Below are positions 35,831-46,268 of a DNA stretch of 64,000 nt, in pieces. The DNA is taken from NCBI GenBank assembly GCA_013822015.1, contig PNJU01000009.1:1-64000 (forward strand), written 5' to 3'. Each line of letters starts with the position of its first letter. The stretch's first letter is position 1. Under the pieces are notes generated by a model. The model ran no database searches, was not told the DNA's origin, and was given only the letters and a program-made list of their open reading frames with translations. The translations under genes and the position numbers were made by a program. The DNA comes from Candidatus Puniceispirillum sp. Its GTDB lineage: Bacteria; Pseudomonadota; Alphaproteobacteria; Caedimonadales; UBA1908.

Positions 35831-36455
35831 GACCGTGCAGAAGCGAACACTCCACGACATTGAGACTATTCTTCGCTTGAACCTGCGCGCCTCTCTTATT
35901 CGTAGCGAGGTGCACTTAGGTGAGCTGACCTTGTTTGTGAAAACAAGCGATATCATTGAGGCCCTCACGTTTTTGCGCGACCACCCGCCCTTAGGCTTTC
36001 GCCAACTCACGGACATCTGCGCCGCCGACTATCCCACGCGCACAGAACGCTTTGAGGTGGTGTATCATCTCTTAAGCCACCGCCATAACAAGCGTATCCG
36101 CGTGAAGGTGGCAGCAAAAGAAGACGAAAGTGTCCCCACAGCCTCCTCCCTTTTTAAGGCGGCCAATTGGTACGAGCGTGAGATCTGGGATATGTTTGGC
36201 ATCCCTTTTGAGGGCCACCCGGATCTGCGGCGTATTCTGACCGATTACGTGTTTGAAGGGCACCCTCTGCGCAAGGACTTTCCTGTGACTGGCCACACCC
36301 AAGTACGCTATGACGCCGTTGAAGGGCGCGTCATTTACGAGCCTGTTGATCTGCCACAGGCCTACCGCTCCTTTGATTTCCTCAGTCCTTGGGAAGGGAT
36401 GACGCCAGCTGCCCCCGTCCTTCCCGGGGATGAAAAAGCGACCCAGGAGATGTAG
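35823..36455 (+). CDS. nuoC: NADH-quinone oxidoreductase subunit C
   Basis: 210 residues, separate NuoC (not fused to NuoD). Conserved [23 protein letters not shown] and [30 protein letters not shown], ending with [13 protein letters not shown], are the 30-kDa subunit signatures. It is a structural subunit of the peripheral arm. TTG 35823 overlaps the nuoB stop; GTG 35835 is an alternative start with TAGGA just upstream. nuoD follows after 2 bp. Confidence 0.96.
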   Translation: MDRTVQKRTLHDIETILRLNLRASLIRSEVHLGELTLFVKTSDIIEALTFLRDHPPLGFRQLTDICAADYPTRTERFEVVYHLLSHRHNKRIRVKVAAKEDESVPTASSLFKAANWYEREIWDMFGIPFEGHPDLRRILTDYVFEGHPLRKDFPVTGHTQVRYDAVEGRVIYEPVDLPQAYRSFDFLSPWEGMTPAAPVLPGDEKATQEM

Positions 36456-36457
36456 TC

Positions 36458-37636
36458 ATGGCAAAATCAGTCTCCCAAACTCATACTATTAACTTTGGCC
36501 CTCAGCACCCTGCCGCCCACGGCGTTCTGCGCCTTGTGCTGGAGATGGAAGGCGAGGTGATCGAGCGCGCCGATCCCCACATTGGCCTTTTGCACCGGGG
36601 GACAGAAAAGCTCATCGAGGATAAGACTTATCTTCAAGCCCTGCCTTATTTTGATCGCCTAGACTACGTGGCGCCCATGTGCCAAGAGCATGCCTTTGCT
36701 TTGGCGGTGGAAAAGCTCCTCGGACTCGCGGTGCCCGCGCGCGCCCAGTACATCCGCGTTATGTTTGCGGAGCTTTCCCGCATCATGAACCATATTTTGA
36801 ACCTCACCACCTACGCCCTTGACGTGGGTGCCATGACACCCCTGTTGTGGGGCTTTGAAGACCGTGAAAAGATCATGGTTTTTTGCGAGCGCGCATGTGG
36901 CGCGCGCCTCCACGCCAACTATTTCCGCCCAGGAGGTGTGGCCCAAGACGTGCCCGATGGCCTACTTGAGGACATCTTCGACTTTATCCAGTCCTATCCC
37001 AAGTCCATTGACGACATGGAAGGTCTTCTCACCGAAAACCGCATCTTTAAACAGCGCACCGTTGATATTGGCGTTGTCACCAAAGATCAAGCCATTGAGT
37101 GGGGTTTTTCAGGCCCCATGCTGCGCGCCTCCAACATTGCCTGGGATCTACGCCGCGCCCACCCCTATGACGCCTATGACCGCATCGATTTTGACGTGCC
37201 TGTGGGCAAGCATGGCGACTGCTATGACAGGTATCTTGTGCGTGTGGAAGAACTGCGCCAAAGCGTGCGCATCATTGAGCAGTGTCTCGCCCACATGCCT
37301 GAGGGACCTGTGATGACCGATAACTTGAAAGTCTCACCTCCCTCACGTGCGCAAATGAAGCATGATATGGAGGCGCTCATCCACCACTTCAAGTTATACA
37401 CGGAAGGATACCATGTGAGCGCGGGCGAAACCTACACAGCCGTGGAGGCGCCCAAGGGCGAGTTTGGGGTCTATCTTGTAGCGGATGGCACCAACAAGCC
37501 GTACCGATGTAAAATCCGCGCGCCCGGATTTGCCTTTATGCAAGGCATGGACTTTATGGCACGCAAGCATATGTTGGCGGATATTCCAGCCATCATCGGC
37601 TCCATGGACATTGTATTTGGGGAGATTGACCGATGA
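36458..37636 (+). CDS. nuoD: NADH-quinone oxidoreductase subunit D
   Basis: 392 residues, 49-kDa subunit forming the quinone-binding pocket with Nuo[23 protein letters not shown] (with the quinone-site His), [33 protein letters not shown] and [13 protein letters not shown] are the family blocks, and the C-terminus DIVFGEIDR is typical. AGGAGATG precedes the ATG. The stop overlaps nuoE by 4 bp (ATGA). Confidence 0.97.
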   Translation: MAKSVSQTHTINFGPQHPAAHGVLRLVLEMEGEVIERADPHIGLLHRGTEKLIEDKTYLQALPYFDRLDYVAPMCQEHAFALAVEKLLGLAVPARAQYIRVMFAELSRIMNHILNLTTYALDVGAMTPLLWGFEDREKIMVFCERACGARLHANYFRPGGVAQDVPDGLLEDIFDFIQSYPKSIDDMEGLLTENRIFKQRTVDIGVVTKDQAIEWGFSGPMLRASNIAWDLRRAHPYDAYDRIDFDVPVGKHGDCYDRYLVRVEELRQSVRIIEQCLAHMPEGPVMTDNLKVSPPSRAQMKHDMEALIHHFKLYTEGYHVSAGETYTAVEAPKGEFGVYLVADGTNKPYRCKIRAPGFAFMQGMDFMARKHMLADIPAIIGSMDIVFGEIDR

Positions 37637-38211
37637 AGCGGCGCATGCAGGACGCAAGGCAACCCTTTGCCTTTACAAAAGAAAATGCACAGGCCCTAGA
37701 GGCCGCGCGCGCAAAGTATCCCGATGGACGCGACAAGAGCGCCGTTATGGAGGCCCTTCACCTGGTGCAAGCCCAAGAAGGGTGGGTGTCACGCGAGGCC
37801 ATTGAGGTTGTGGCGGGTCTTTTGCATATGACCCCTCTCCAAGTGTGGGAAGTGGCCAGCTTCTACACCATGTATAACCTCGCGCCCAAGGGAAAGCATC
37901 ACCTTCAGGTATGCACCACGACCCCTTGTTGGCTGCGCGGCAGCGACGCGGTACTGGCCACATGCGAGGAAAAGGCCGCCCACTATGGACCGGACATTTT
38001 CCAGGTCTGTGAGGTGGAATGCTTAGGTGGATGCGTCAACGCGCCCCTCGTGCAGATTAATAATGACGTCTATGAGGACCTAGACGCCGCCGCGACGGCC
38101 GCCCTGTTGGACGCTCTGGCCGCAGGAAAAGAGCCCCCCTTCAAGGACTCGGCGCTCAGGCGCCAGGGGTCTGCTCCCCATACCCCTTCTAAGGAGGGCA
38201 ATCATGCTTAA
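37633..38211 (+). CDS. nuoE: NADH-quinone oxidoreductase subunit E
   Basis: 192 residues, 24-kDa thioredoxin-like subunit holding the [2Fe-2S] cluster N1a. Cluster cysteines lie in [12 protein letters not shown] and [34 protein letters not shown] and [17 protein letters not shown] are conserved. It has a short proline/serine-rich C-terminal tail ([17 protein letters not shown]). It overlaps nuoD by 4 bp and nuoF by 8 bp. Confidence 0.96.
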   Translation: MKRRMQDARQPFAFTKENAQALEAARAKYPDGRDKSAVMEALHLVQAQEGWVSREAIEVVAGLLHMTPLQVWEVASFYTMYNLAPKGKHHLQVCTTTPCWLRGSDAVLATCEEKAAHYGPDIFQVCEVECLGGCVNAPLVQINNDVYEDLDAAATAALLDALAAGKEPPFKDSALRRQGSAPHTPSKEGNHA

Positions 38212-39466
38212 GGACGAGGACCGTATTTTTACAAACCTCTATGGTAAGGAGCCTTGGGAGCTGGCCGGGGCCAGGAAGCGTGGCGATTGGGAGGGGACGC
38301 ACACCCTTATCGCCAAAGGGCGTGAAACCATCATTGAAGAAATGATCGCCTCGGGTCTTCGCGGACGTGGGGGGGCTGGGTTTTCCACGGGACGCAAATG
38401 GTCCTTCATGCCCAAGCCTGGAAAGTTTCCCCATTATCTGGTGATTAACGCCGACGAAAGTGAGCCCGGCACCTGTAAGGACCGCGATATTTTGCGCTTT
38501 GAGCCCCATAAGCTCATCGAAGGGGCGCTCATTGCCGCCTTTGCCATCAATGCCCACACGGGATACATTTATATTCGCGGTGAGTTTTATAAAGAGGCCC
38601 AGCATCTTCAGGCAGCCATTGACGAGGCCTACAAAGCAGGACTCTTGGGCAAGAATGCGGCCAAGTCTGGATGGGACTTTGATCTTTACGTGCACCGGGG
38701 CGCGGGCGCTTATATTTGCGGCGAGGAAACGGCGCAGCTGTCGAGCTTAGAGGGCGGCAAAGGGCTTCCTCGCTTAAAGCCTCCCTTTCCTGCCATCTCA
38801 GGCCTTTACGGATGCCCCACCATTATCAATAACGTGGAGAGTATTGCCGTTGTACCCACCATTTTGCGCCGTGGTCCTGCGTGGTTTGCGGGCCTTGGTG
38901 TCAAAGACTCTGCTGGCACAAAGATTTTTTGCATCTCAGGTCATGTGAATACACCTTGCAACGTGGAAGAGGAACTAGGGATACCTCTGCGCACCCTCAT
39001 TGACACACATGCAGGCGGCGTGCGGGGGGGATGGGACAATCTCTTGGCCGTGATTCCAGGCGGGTCCTCCGTGCCCCTGTTGCCCAAAGAAATCTGCGAA
39101 AGTGTGACCATGGACTTTACGGCCCTGTCGGCTGTGAAAAGCGGTCTTGGCACGGCGGCCGTCATCGTCATGGATAAGTCCACGGACGTTGTGCGCGCCA
39201 TTGCACGTCTGTCGCGCTTTTACATGCACGAAAGCTGTGGCCAGTGCACACCGTGCCGTGAAGGCACCGGCTGGATGTGGCGCCTTCTTACGCGCATTAT
39301 AGAGGGACAAGCAAGCCTTACCGACATCGATAAACTTGAAGACATTTCGTATCAGATTGAAGGACGCACCATCTGTGCCCTTGGGGACGCGGCCGCCTGG
39401 CCCGTACAGGGGCTTTTGCGACATTTCCGCCCGCTCTTGGTGGAGCGCATTCGCAAAGCGGCCTAA
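38204..39466 (+). CDS. nuoF: NADH-quinone oxidoreductase subunit F
   Basis: 420 residues, 51-kDa subunit where NADH is oxidised. [20 protein letters not shown] is the NADH/FMN glycine-rich site and [14 protein letters not shown]-like [19 protein letters not shown] the second nucleotide motif. [15 protein letters not shown] plus a later Cys ([13 protein letters not shown]) bind cluster N3. TAAGGAGG lies upstream of the ATG inside nuoE. Full length. Confidence 0.97.
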   Translation: MLKDEDRIFTNLYGKEPWELAGARKRGDWEGTHTLIAKGRETIIEEMIASGLRGRGGAGFSTGRKWSFMPKPGKFPHYLVINADESEPGTCKDRDILRFEPHKLIEGALIAAFAINAHTGYIYIRGEFYKEAQHLQAAIDEAYKAGLLGKNAAKSGWDFDLYVHRGAGAYICGEETAQLSSLEGGKGLPRLKPPFPAISGLYGCPTIINNVESIAVVPTILRRGPAWFAGLGVKDSAGTKIFCISGHVNTPCNVEEELGIPLRTLIDTHAGGVRGGWDNLLAVIPGGSSVPLLPKEICESVTMDFTALSAVKSGLGTAAVIVMDKSTDVVRAIARLSRFYMHESCGQCTPCREGTGWMWRLLTRIIEGQASLTDIDKLEDISYQIEGRTICALGDAAAWPVQGLLRHFRPLLVERIRKAA

Positions 39467-39487
39467 ACAGGAGAAAGAGAAAACGCC

Positions 39488-41554
39488 ATGCCAAAGATGA
39501 TCTTTGACGGTCAAGAAATAGAGGTGCCCGCCGGCATGACGGTCCTGCAGGCTGCGCGCGTCGCTGGTATTGAAATTCCTGTTTTCTGTTACCATGAGCG
39601 CTTGGATATCGCAGGCAACTGCCGCATGTGCCTTGTGGAAATGCAAGGCGCGCCCAAGCCCATTGCCAGCTGTGCCATGCCTGTGAGCGAAGGCATGGTC
39701 ATTCGCACAACCACCCCCATGGTCAAAAAGGCGCGTGAAGGGGTGTTGGAGTTTTTGCTCATCAACCATCCTCTCGATTGCCCCATTTGCGACCAGGGCG
39801 GGGAGTGTGATCTGCAGGATATCACCATGTCCTACGGATGTGGATCCAGCCGCTACGAGGAAGACAAGCGCGCGGTGCCCCCCAAACACATGGGGCCCCT
39901 TGTGAAGACTGAGATGACCCGGTGCATCCACTGCACCAGGTGCGTGCGCTTCCTGCAGGACGTGGCCGGTGCGGGAGAGCTTGCCACAACGGGACGCGGT
40001 GAGGACGTCCAGATTGAGAGCTTCCTGGATCGCCCCCTCACAAGCGAGCTTTCGGGCAATATCATTGATTTGTGTCCCGTCGGCGCCCTCACGTCGCGCC
40101 CTTATGCCTTTCGCGGACGCCCGTGGGAGCTGACGAAAACGCCTTCCATTGACGTCCTGGACGCCCTTGGCAGCGCCATTCGCATCGACAGCGCCCACGG
40201 TGTCGTCGAGCGCATTATGCCGCGCCTGAACGAGGACATAAATGAGGAGTGGCTTTCAGACCGCTCCCGCTTTTCCTGTGATGGCCTGCGCCTTCAGCGC
40301 CTTGATCGCCCTTACGTACGGGGCGAGAATGGGCGCCTTGAGCCCGCCTCCTGGGAGGACGCCTTCGAGGCGATCAAAGGGAAACTCCATGGAATTCACG
40401 GCTCCAAAATCGGCGCCATTGCCGGGGATTTAGTGGATGTGGAAGCCATGACGAGCCTGCTTGACCTCATGGACGCCTTGGGATCTCCCCATACGGATTG
40501 CCGGCAGGACAGCGTGCACCTGGAGCCTTCTTTGCGCGCCAGCTATCTTTTTAACACACCCTTTACTGCATTTTCCCAAGCAACGCGGTGTCTGATTATC
40601 GACGCAGACCTGCGGGCGGAGGCGCCCCTTTTGGCCGCGCGCCTACGCACCCGCTTCAATCAAGGTGGTTTTGAGGTGGCCTATCTTGGCACGCCCCTTG
40701 ATAAGAAAAGAGCACTCACCTTTCCCGTCACAGATTTGGGCGACGACCCTGGGACCCTGGACGCCCTTATTTCAGGCAAGCACCCCTGGGCAAAGGATCT
40801 GAAGGACCACCCCAACACCTTCATCATTGTGGGCACAAGCGCCCTTGAGCGGCGGGACGGCGCCGGCATTTTGGGACGCGCGCGCGCCTTTGTGGACGCC
40901 CATAACCTTGTGCGAGATGACTGGCACGGCTTTAATGTGCTCCACCGGGCGGCTGCACGCGTGGGAGGCCTTGATATTGGCTTTGTCCCCACTAACCACG
41001 GTTGGTCCACCTCCCTCATGCTCCAGGCCGCCAAACGCGGCGACCTCGACGTCATGTATTTACTGGGCGCCGACGACATTGACATGTCCATGCTGGGCAA
41101 AGCCTTTGTGATTTATCAAGGTCACCATGGTGACAATGGTGCCGCGCGGGCGGACGTTGTCTTGCCAAGCCTTGCCTACACTGAAAAAGACGGCACTTAC
41201 GTGAATACGCTCGGCATGGTGCAACGCGCTTACCAAGGCCTGAAGGGGCCGGGTCTTGCAAAGCCAGACTGGCGTATCATTGCGGATTTAGCCACAGCTC
41301 TTGGCCACCCCCTTGGATATGACACGCTGCAAAGCGTGCGTGCGCGCATGGCTGAAAGGAGCCCACTTTTCGGTTTAAAGGGCGAGAGTGCGCCCCGCCC
41401 CTGGGGCACCTTTGGAGACCCACAGGCGCCCCTAGATCCAGGCGCCTTTCACAGTAGCCGGGCCTCCCTCTTCATGGGCAATGTGATTTCCCGCGCCTCG
41501 CCCACCATGGCGGCGTGCGAAGCCATCCAACGGGAGGACGCGCCCCATGCTTGA
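39488..41554 (+). CDS. nuoG: NADH-quinone oxidoreductase subunit G
   Basis: 688 residues, 75-kDa subunit with several iron-sulfur clusters. N-terminal ferredoxin fold: [19 protein letters not shown] and a later Cys bind [2Fe-2S]; [18 protein letters not shown], with an upstream His, binds N5; [10 protein letters not shown] and [21 protein letters not shown] bind N4. The molybdopterin-oxidoreductase-like C-terminal domain follows. It lies 21 bp after nuoF and overlaps nuoH by 8 bp. Confidence 0.97.
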   Translation: MPKMIFDGQEIEVPAGMTVLQAARVAGIEIPVFCYHERLDIAGNCRMCLVEMQGAPKPIASCAMPVSEGMVIRTTTPMVKKAREGVLEFLLINHPLDCPICDQGGECDLQDITMSYGCGSSRYEEDKRAVPPKHMGPLVKTEMTRCIHCTRCVRFLQDVAGAGELATTGRGEDVQIESFLDRPLTSELSGNIIDLCPVGALTSRPYAFRGRPWELTKTPSIDVLDALGSAIRIDSAHGVVERIMPRLNEDINEEWLSDRSRFSCDGLRLQRLDRPYVRGENGRLEPASWEDAFEAIKGKLHGIHGSKIGAIAGDLVDVEAMTSLLDLMDALGSPHTDCRQDSVHLEPSLRASYLFNTPFTAFSQATRCLIIDADLRAEAPLLAARLRTRFNQGGFEVAYLGTPLDKKRALTFPVTDLGDDPGTLDALISGKHPWAKDLKDHPNTFIIVGTSALERRDGAGILGRARAFVDAHNLVRDDWHGFNVLHRAAARVGGLDIGFVPTNHGWSTSLMLQAAKRGDLDVMYLLGADDIDMSMLGKAFVIYQGHHGDNGAARADVVLPSLAYTEKDGTYVNTLGMVQRAYQGLKGPGLAKPDWRIIADLATALGHPLGYDTLQSVRARMAERSPLFGLKGESAPRPWGTFGDPQAPLDPGAFHSSRASLFMGNVISRASPTMAACEAIQREDAPHA

Positions 41555-42554
41555 CGCCCTTTTGCCTTACCTGTGGCCAACCTTGAAAACAGCCGGCATC
41601 ATTCTTTTGATCGTGGTGCCCCTTATTTTGTGCGTCGCGTACCTCACTTACGCTGAGCGCAAGGTCATTGGCTATATGCAGCTGCGCAAAGGACCCAACG
41701 TTGTGGGGCCTTTTGGACTCTTGCAGCCCATTGCCGACGCCCTCAAGCTTCTGCACAAAGAAACCATCATCCCCACAAACGCCAGCCCCCTCCTCTTTTT
41801 GGTGGCGCCCCTTTTGACCTTTGCCCTCAGCATGATGGCCTGGGCTGTGATCCCCTTTGATGAAGGGGTTGTGCTGGCCAACATCAACGTGGGCGTTTTG
41901 TACCTGTTTGCCATCTCATCCCTGGGCGTTTACGGCATCATCATTGCGGGCTGGGCCAGTAACTCCAAGTACGCATTCTTGGGGGCCTTACGCTCGGCCG
42001 CACAAATGGTGTCCTATGAGGTTTCCATTGGGTTTGTCATGATTACGGTCCTTATGTGCGCGGGGTCCTTGAACCTAAGCCAAATCGTGGAGGCCCAGCG
42101 TACCGTGTGGTTCGCAGTGCCCTTATTCCCCATGTTTGTTGTGTTTTTTGTCTCGAGCTTAGCTGAGACAAACCGCGCGCCCTTTGACCTACCTGAGGCT
42201 GAGGCTGAGCTCGTCTCGGGATACAACGTTGAATACTCCTCCATGCCCTTTGCCCTCTTCTTTTTGGGGGAATACGCCAACATGATCCTCATGAGCGCCA
42301 TGACGAGCATCTTGTTTTTGGGCGGGTGGCTGCCTCCCTTGCCTTTTGCGCCCTTTACACTTATTCCGGGATTTGTATGGTTTGCCCTCAAGATCGCCTT
42401 TATGCTGTTTCTCTTCTTGTGGGTGCGCGCGACCCTGCCTCGGTACCGATACGATCAGCTCATGCGCCTGGGATGGAAGGTCTTTTTGCCCTTTTCCCTC
42501 CTGTGGGTTGTGGGCACAGCCGGCGTGCTCGTGGCCTTTGACCTTGCACCCTAG
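41547..42554 (+). CDS. nuoH: NADH-quinone oxidoreductase subunit H
   Basis: 335 residues with eight or nine membrane helices. Links the peripheral and membrane arms and forms part of the quinone channel. [57 protein letters not shown] and [25 protein letters not shown] are invariant NuoH/ND1 motifs. GGGAGGA precedes the ATG inside nuoG. Confidence 0.97.
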   Translation: MLDALLPYLWPTLKTAGIILLIVVPLILCVAYLTYAERKVIGYMQLRKGPNVVGPFGLLQPIADALKLLHKETIIPTNASPLLFLVAPLLTFALSMMAWAVIPFDEGVVLANINVGVLYLFAISSLGVYGIIIAGWASNSKYAFLGALRSAAQMVSYEVSIGFVMITVLMCAGSLNLSQIVEAQRTVWFAVPLFPMFVVFFVSSLAETNRAPFDLPEAEAELVSGYNVEYSSMPFALFFLGEYANMILMSAMTSILFLGGWLPPLPFAPFTLIPGFVWFALKIAFMLFLFLWVRATLPRYRYDQLMRLGWKVFLPFSLLWVVGTAGVLVAFDLAP

Positions 42555-42577
42555 AAAATCAACGAAAGGACTACCCC

Positions 42578-43066
42578 ATGCGCCAGCTTCTTCTGCGCCT
42601 TTCAGCTTTCGGTCTTAAAGAGATTTTCTCTGGCATGGCCCTGACCCTGCGCGCTTTCTTTCGTCCCAAGGTGACCCTCAATTATCCTTACGAAAAAGGA
42701 CCCATCAGTCCACGCTTTCGCGGTCAACATGCCCTGCGCCGCTATGACACTGGGGAGGAGAGGTGTATTTCGTGCAAGTTGTGCGAGGCCGTGTGCCCAG
42801 CTCAGGCCATTACCATTGAAGGAGCCCCGCGCGAAGATCAAAGCCGGCGCACCGTTCGCTATGACATTGATATGACAAAGTGTATTTACTGTGGCCTATG
42901 CCAAGAAGCATGCCCCGTGGACGCCATTGTGGAGGGGCCCAACTTTGAGTTCAGCACCTTCACCCGGGAAGAGCTCTTCTATGACAAAGAAAAGCTCTTG
43001 GATAACGGAGACAGGTGGGAGCCCATCTTGGCTCAAAACATTGAAAGTGACGCGCCTTACCGGTGA
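42578..43066 (+). CDS. nuoI: NADH-quinone oxidoreductase subunit I
   Basis: 162 residues, ferredoxin-like subunit with clusters N6a and N6b. Two CxxCxxCxxxCP motifs are intact: [16 protein letters not shown] and [16 protein letters not shown]. The N-terminal amphipathic helices and [21 protein letters not shown] are standard for the alphaproteobacterial/mitochondrial TYKY form. It is followed by a 62-bp gap, the longest inside the operon. Confidence 0.97.
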   Translation: MRQLLLRLSAFGLKEIFSGMALTLRAFFRPKVTLNYPYEKGPISPRFRGQHALRRYDTGEERCISCKLCEAVCPAQAITIEGAPREDQSRRTVRYDIDMTKCIYCGLCQEACPVDAIVEGPNFEFSTFTREELFYDKEKLLDNGDRWEPILAQNIESDAPYR

Positions 43067-43128
43067 GGTCTGGCACAACAGAGAGGGGACTGGTATAGTA
43101 TGGTTAGTTTTTTAGTAAAATTGCACCA

Positions 43129-44049
43129 ATGATTTACGGACTTGGATTTTACTTCTTTTCCTTTTTGCTGCTCGTGTCCGCAGCAGGGGTGGTCTTTACC
43201 CGCAATCCTGTGCACGGCGTTTTGTCCCTGATCCTTGCCTTTTTCAACGCTGCCGCCCTGTTTGTTCTCCTGGGGGCTGAGTTCCTGGCCATGCTTCTGG
43301 TGGTGGTTTATGTGGGCGCGGTGGCTGTGCTTTTCCTCTTTGTGGTCATGATGTTGGACGTGACGCCTCCCGCGGCACAAAAAAGAACCAAACGTGTGAA
43401 AGAGTTTTTCCAAGGACTTTTTGCCCTTGGGTACTACATGGCCGTCTTTTTACCCGTGGCTGTGGGGCTTTATTGGGGGGTGTCGTGGCTCTTTTTGGAG
43501 CTGACCCTCACGCCCGCCCTTCTGTCTGGAGGACTGCCTCTTCTGTTTGCACCCTTTGCGGGGCACGCCTTCCCCCTTACCCCAGCCTTGGCTGCCTCCT
43601 TTGCCCTTCTTCTTATGGCGTGCGGGGTTGCGGCTCCCTTGGCCCGGCGCGTCAGCGGCGTTTCCGGTCTTGAGGGCAGCTTAGAGCTGATCCAAGCACT
43701 ACCACTGACCTGGTTTGTGGGCTTACTTTTGGCGGGCGAGTTCATCTTCTTTGGAAGTGTGTGGAAATCATCTCCCTTTGCCATGCAGAGCGTGAGCGCG
43801 CCTCTTCCTCCTGCCGACCTCTTGAGTAACACCCAGGCGCTGGCCTCCCTCATTTACCGCTACTACGCCTACGTGTTCCAAGGATGCGGACTAGTGCTCC
43901 TTGTGGCCATGATCGGGGCCATTGTCCTGAGCCTGCGTGGTAAAACCACCATGAAGCGTCAGGATATCGTCACCCAGGTTACACGGGACCCTAAGGACTG
44001 TGTGCGCCTTGTCACCATTCCCTTAGGTGAGGGCGTCAAAGATGTTTGA
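43129..44049 (+). CDS. nuoJ: NADH-quinone oxidoreductase subunit J, enlarged
   Basis: 306 residues, where NuoJ is normally about 200. The first 80 residues are typical: [20 protein letters not shown] and [20 protein letters not shown], the pi-bulge helix. The C-terminal part from about residue 190 is also typical ([38 protein letters not shown], then KRQD). Between them, residues about 97-188 have no counterpart in ordinary NuoJ: a hydrophobic stretch with two or three additional potential membrane helices ([38 protein letters not shown]) and loops. The frame is continuous, so this is an in-frame expansion. The ATG lacks a clear Shine-Dalgarno. It overlaps nuoK by 8 bp. Confidence 0.93.
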   Translation: MIYGLGFYFFSFLLLVSAAGVVFTRNPVHGVLSLILAFFNAAALFVLLGAEFLAMLLVVVYVGAVAVLFLFVVMMLDVTPPAAQKRTKRVKEFFQGLFALGYYMAVFLPVAVGLYWGVSWLFLELTLTPALLSGGLPLLFAPFAGHAFPLTPALAASFALLLMACGVAAPLARRVSGVSGLEGSLELIQALPLTWFVGLLLAGEFIFFGSVWKSSPFAMQSVSAPLPPADLLSNTQALASLIYRYYAYVFQGCGLVLLVAMIGAIVLSLRGKTTMKRQDIVTQVTRDPKDCVRLVTIPLGEGVKDV

Positions 44050-44353
44050 GATTCACCTTACGCACTATCTTGTGGTGGCGGCGCTCCTGTTTTGTCTAGG
44101 CGCAGCAGGGCTCTTGCGGGCGCGGCGCAGCCTGATTCACCTTCTCATGTCCGTGGAGCTGATGCTGCTGGCCGTCAACCTCAACATGATCACTTTTTCA
44201 GCCTTTTTGAAGGATCTCGTGGGTCAGGTCTTTACCCTTTTTATCCTCACCATTGCCGCGGCTGAAGCCGCCATTGGCCTTGCCATTTTGATCGTTTATT
44301 ACCGCAACCGCATGGGCATTGATGTCGATGACGTCAGTCGTTTGAAAGGATAA
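44042..44353 (+). CDS. nuoK: NADH-quinone oxidoreductase subunit K
   Basis: 103 residues, three helices. [17 protein letters not shown] carries the conserved membrane Glu, and [21 protein letters not shown] the second conserved Glu of the NuoK/ND4L proton pathway. The frame extends a little upstream, but GTGAGGG 8-14 nt before ATG 44042 and family length fix the start. Overlaps the nuoJ stop. Confidence 0.97.
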   Translation: MFEIHLTHYLVVAALLFCLGAAGLLRARRSLIHLLMSVELMLLAVNLNMITFSAFLKDLVGQVFTLFILTIAAAEAAIGLAILIVYYRNRMGIDVDDVSRLKG

Positions 44354-44356
44354 CCC

Positions 44357-46267
44357 ATGGCCTGGATTCCTCTTTTTGCGCCTCTGGTTGGTTTTCTTAT
44401 CGTCGGTCTGTTGGGACGCACTTTAGGTGACCGCTGGAGTGGTCTCATCACAACAACCCTCGTGGGGATTGCCTGCGGTGTTGCCTGGTCCCTTTTCCCC
44501 AGCATTGTCTTTGAAGGTAAAACCATCACCACGCCTCTTTTTACCTGGATTGAGGTGGGGAGCCTGTCGGTCTCTTGGGGGTTGCATCTGGATACCCTGT
44601 GCCTTTTGATGGTGTGTGTTGTGACAACAGTGTCCTTTTTGGTGCACCTTTATTCCCTGGAATACATGGCCCACGACAAGGCCCTGTGGCGTTTTATGGC
44701 TTTTTTGAGCCTGTTTACCTTCATGATGCTGACCCTTGTGACAGCCGACAACTTTATTCAGCTTTTCTTCGGATGGGAAGGGGTGGGTCTTGCGTCCTAC
44801 CTCCTCATCGGTTTCTGGTACCACAAGCCCAGCGCGAGTGCGGCCGCCATGAAGGCGTTCGTTGTGAACCGCGTGGGGGACTTGGGGCTTGTTTTGGCAT
44901 TGGGTCTCACCTACAGCGTCTTTGGTACCCTCAACATTGCGGAATTTCTGGGGCTGTGTGCGCGCGCCAAATCCGAAGTTCTCGTCATTGGTGGACACGC
45001 CTTCCCCATCTTAGAAATGGCCGCCTTTTTCTTTTTCATTGGCGCCATGGGTAAGTCCGCCCAGCTGGGTTTGCACACCTGGTTGCCCGACGCCATGGAA
45101 GGCCCCACACCCGTGTCCGCCCTCATCCACGCCGCCACCATGGTGACGGCCGGCGTCTTTCTGGTGGCGCGTTTGTCACCCCTTTATGAGCTGGCGCCAA
45201 TGGCGCGGGAATTCGTGACGTTTGTTGGCGCCTCCACGGCCCTTTTTGCAGCCACCATCGCCCTGACCCAAAACGACATTAAGCGGGTCATTGCCTATTC
45301 CACCTGTAGCCAGCTGGGATATATGTTCTTTGCGGCAGGTGTGTCCGCCTATAACATTTCCATTTTTCACCTGGCGACCCACGCCTTCTTTAAAGCGCTG
45401 CTATTTTTAGGCGCAGGCGCCGTGATCCACGCCATGTCCGACGAGCAAGATTTGCGCAAGATGGGCGGCATTTGGCGCATGATTCCCATCAGCTGCACCA
45501 TGATGTGGATCGGTAGCCTGGCGCTGGCGGGCATCCCCTTCTTTGCGGGATACTACTCTAAGGACGCGATTTTGGAAGCCGCCTGGCAGGCGGGTACCCC
45601 CGTGGGGTACTACGCCTTTTGGATGGGAACTGCCACTGCTGTCATGACAGCCTTTTACTCCTGGCGCCTTTTGTACCTGGCCTTTGCCGGCAAGCCGCGC
45701 GCCGACGAAAAGGTCATGGGCCACCTTCACGAGCCGGGCATGACCATGCTTGTACCCTTGTTTGTCCTCAGTATTGGCGCAGTCTTTTCTGGATATGTAG
45801 GGCACTTTTTTGTGGAGGAGGCTACCTTCTGGCAGAACGCTCTCGCCCTTGTCTCACGCCCGGAGGCGCATCTGCCTTGGCTCGTTGACTTCGTGCTCAG
45901 GATCGCGGCTTTGTGCGGCATTCTTTTGGCCACTTTCTTTTATCTCAAAGCGCCAGACACGCTCGAAAAGTTGACCCAGGGGGTCATGCCCCTTTACCAG
46001 CTCTCCTACAACAAGTGGTACGTGGATGAGCTCTACCAGGCCATCATTGTGAAGCCACTGTTGCGTCTTGGGGACATTTTCTGGACCAAGGGTGATCAAG
46101 CCACCATTGATGCGCGCGGCCCCGACGGATTTGCCCAGTGGGCCATGGGTGTGGGCGTACGCATGAGCGCCTTCCAAACGGGACGCCTGTCCCAGTATAT
46201 GATGGTGATGCTATTGGGAGTCGCCGTGATCTTAGGCTTTTTGCTCGCCACCCAAGGAGGACTGTGA
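44357..46267 (+). CDS. nuoL: NADH-quinone oxidoreductase subunit L
   Basis: 636 residues, distal proton-pumping subunit of complex I with the long lateral C-terminal helix. LFFGWEGVGLASYLLIGFWY (conserved Glu of TM5), HTWLPDAMEGPTPVSALIHAATMVTAGVF, and LTQNDIKRVIAYSTCSQLGYMFF are Mrp-antiporter-type motifs. It lies 3 bp after nuoK and ends 1 bp before the nuoM GTG. Confidence 0.97.
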   Translation: MAWIPLFAPLVGFLIVGLLGRTLGDRWSGLITTTLVGIACGVAWSLFPSIVFEGKTITTPLFTWIEVGSLSVSWGLHLDTLCLLMVCVVTTVSFLVHLYSLEYMAHDKALWRFMAFLSLFTFMMLTLVTADNFIQLFFGWEGVGLASYLLIGFWYHKPSASAAAMKAFVVNRVGDLGLVLALGLTYSVFGTLNIAEFLGLCARAKSEVLVIGGHAFPILEMAAFFFFIGAMGKSAQLGLHTWLPDAMEGPTPVSALIHAATMVTAGVFLVARLSPLYELAPMAREFVTFVGASTALFAATIALTQNDIKRVIAYSTCSQLGYMFFAAGVSAYNISIFHLATHAFFKALLFLGAGAVIHAMSDEQDLRKMGGIWRMIPISCTMMWIGSLALAGIPFFAGYYSKDAILEAAWQAGTPVGYYAFWMGTATAVMTAFYSWRLLYLAFAGKPRADEKVMGHLHEPGMTMLVPLFVLSIGAVFSGYVGHFFVEEATFWQNALALVSRPEAHLPWLVDFVLRIAALCGILLATFFYLKAPDTLEKLTQGVMPLYQLSYNKWYVDELYQAIIVKPLLRLGDIFWTKGDQATIDARGPDGFAQWAMGVGVRMSAFQTGRLSQYMMVMLLGVAVILGFLLATQGGL

Positions 46268-46268
46268 G

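Noticed and set aside
38975-40198. 407-codon minus-strand frame opposite nuoF/nuoG
   Set aside because: Shadow of the strongly conserved nuoF and nuoG coding sequences; its translation has no sensible domain.
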